A DNA stretch of 64,000 bases, from the NCBI GenBank assembly GCA_028829895.1, contig CM054178.1, positions 23,231,701-23,295,700 on the forward strand, written 5' to 3'. The first letter of the stretch is position 1, and the number at the start of each line of letters is the position of its first letter. The stretch comes from Sinotaia quadrata. Its lineage: Eukaryota > Mollusca > Gastropoda > Architaenioglossa > Viviparidae. Below, in pieces: positions 63,301 through 64,000 of the stretch. Position numbers and translations under genes: made by a program. The notes beneath the pieces are model-generated. The model was not told where the DNA came from. It did no database searches and was given only the letters and a program-made list of their open reading frames with translations.

Positions 63301-64000
63301 CTTCTCTCTCTCTCTCTCTCTTGTCTAGCGTATTCCAATTTATCACTACAAGCACTCATTGTCGAGGATTCTCACATAAAATGACTCCCAAATACAGTCT
63401 CATAAGGAACAACAACAGTAAAAAAACTAAACCCACCATTACCTCTCTTTCTTGCCCCCGTCCCCCAACTTTCCATAACACAAATACATATAAACATACG
63501 TGTGAGCATATTCCAGAAATGCACCAGTTGTGATCGACTCATCGAGTGCACAAACATTTCCATTCAAAGTATACAAACTCATAATGCCTTGAGAGCACAT
63601 AAGAAAAATGTTGGTTTACGAACAACACTTTTAGTTCATTTTTTTCTCGCTGATTCCGTCTCTCATTAAAACTCGCTGAGTGAAGACACACAGATAGATA
63701 GATAGAGATAGATACTTTATGTAACAAACCAACACCAATAGCAGCAATTTACCATTATTATCAAATGCCACGATGCTTTATATTCTAAGCAGAAGTCTTC
63801 TGGGAAAGTGCATGTCAGCAAGCAATAATTAAAATGGAATCGGGGTAGCTGCGATGTTTGTGAATCGCATCTGTCGCTCCATGTTCCAAGATCGCATTTC
63901 TTTCAGTTGTTGAATGCGAGCATACCAGTGCTTTAAATAAGAAAGAAAAGAAAGAAAAAAAAAATCATGCTGGTCAGCGGAAGAGAACCAAGCTCCAAGT
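60301..64000. other. Unannotated AT-rich stretch with small simple repeats
   Basis: It holds GTGC/GT at 61352-61386, a GATGAC/GAT run at 62818-62862, and a TC run at 63302-63321. I found no exon, including any upstream DCP1 exon. Confidence 0.55.

Noticed and set aside
1..64000. tRNA, rRNA, or bacterial-type promoters, terminators and ribosome binding sites
   Set aside because: No A-box/B-box pair or rRNA core was seen, and prokaryotic signals do not apply to this animal-type sequence.

Overview
This is a eukaryotic, animal-type window: AT-rich, without operons or compact genes, dominated by very long simple-sequence tracts (CA, GA, TG, GAAA, TCTA/TCTG), many minisatellites, decayed transposons and long non-coding stretches. 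The one gene I can identify with confidence is DCP1, the mRNA-decapping activator. It appears as two spliced exons on the minus strand, at 20238-20111 and 14925-14862, separated by an intron of about 5.2 kb. Their splice phases fit together and they encode the second half of the EVH1 domain (…FLLYRN…, then IFGIWFY…). The upstream EVH1 exon(s) and the downstream linker/trimerisation exons were not found. Much of the window is therefore probably intron of this gene, or intergenic DNA beside it. Repeat style and long introns fit an invertebrate bilaterian such as a mollusc, but the sequence does not settle the phylum.

Layout. 1-14.8 kb: AT-rich DNA with one unrecognised open frame (413-733), an inverted pair of copies of an interspersed repeat (called family A here), and minisatellites with periods of 68, 46, 57, 33, 58, 44 and 63 bp. 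14.8-20.3 kb: the two DCP1 exons and the intron between them, which carries a GA tract and another family A copy. The upstream exon is hemmed in by 78-bp-type tandem repeats on both sides. 20.3-30 kb: a possible LTR-like segment, a long mosaic of degenerate 60-65 bp tandem repeats with a GC-rich patch inside it, and one unassigned exon-like segment at 29862-29967. 30-41 kb: CA/TG tracts, arrays of 59, 46, about 115 and 46 bp, and an unmistakable mariner transposase relic (37.5-38.0 kb). 41-48 kb: a frame-broken pair of short reading frames, a partial family A copy and a compound TA-CG-TG-AG microsatellite. 48-50.4 kb: a family A copy in which one internal 75-bp segment has expanded to 11 tandem copies. 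50.5-51.4 kb: a non-autonomous hAT-like element. 51.5-64 kb: AT-rich DNA with a CpG-island-like patch near 56.1 kb, a second LTR-like segment ending near 58.2 kb, an unrecognised open frame of up to 173 codons (59229-58708, minus), and a 37-bp minisatellite.

Nothing here forms a multi-gene system. The features most worth a second look are the tandem repeats abutting a DCP1 exon, the minisatellite born inside a transposable element, and the very high load of independent minisatellites around this gene.
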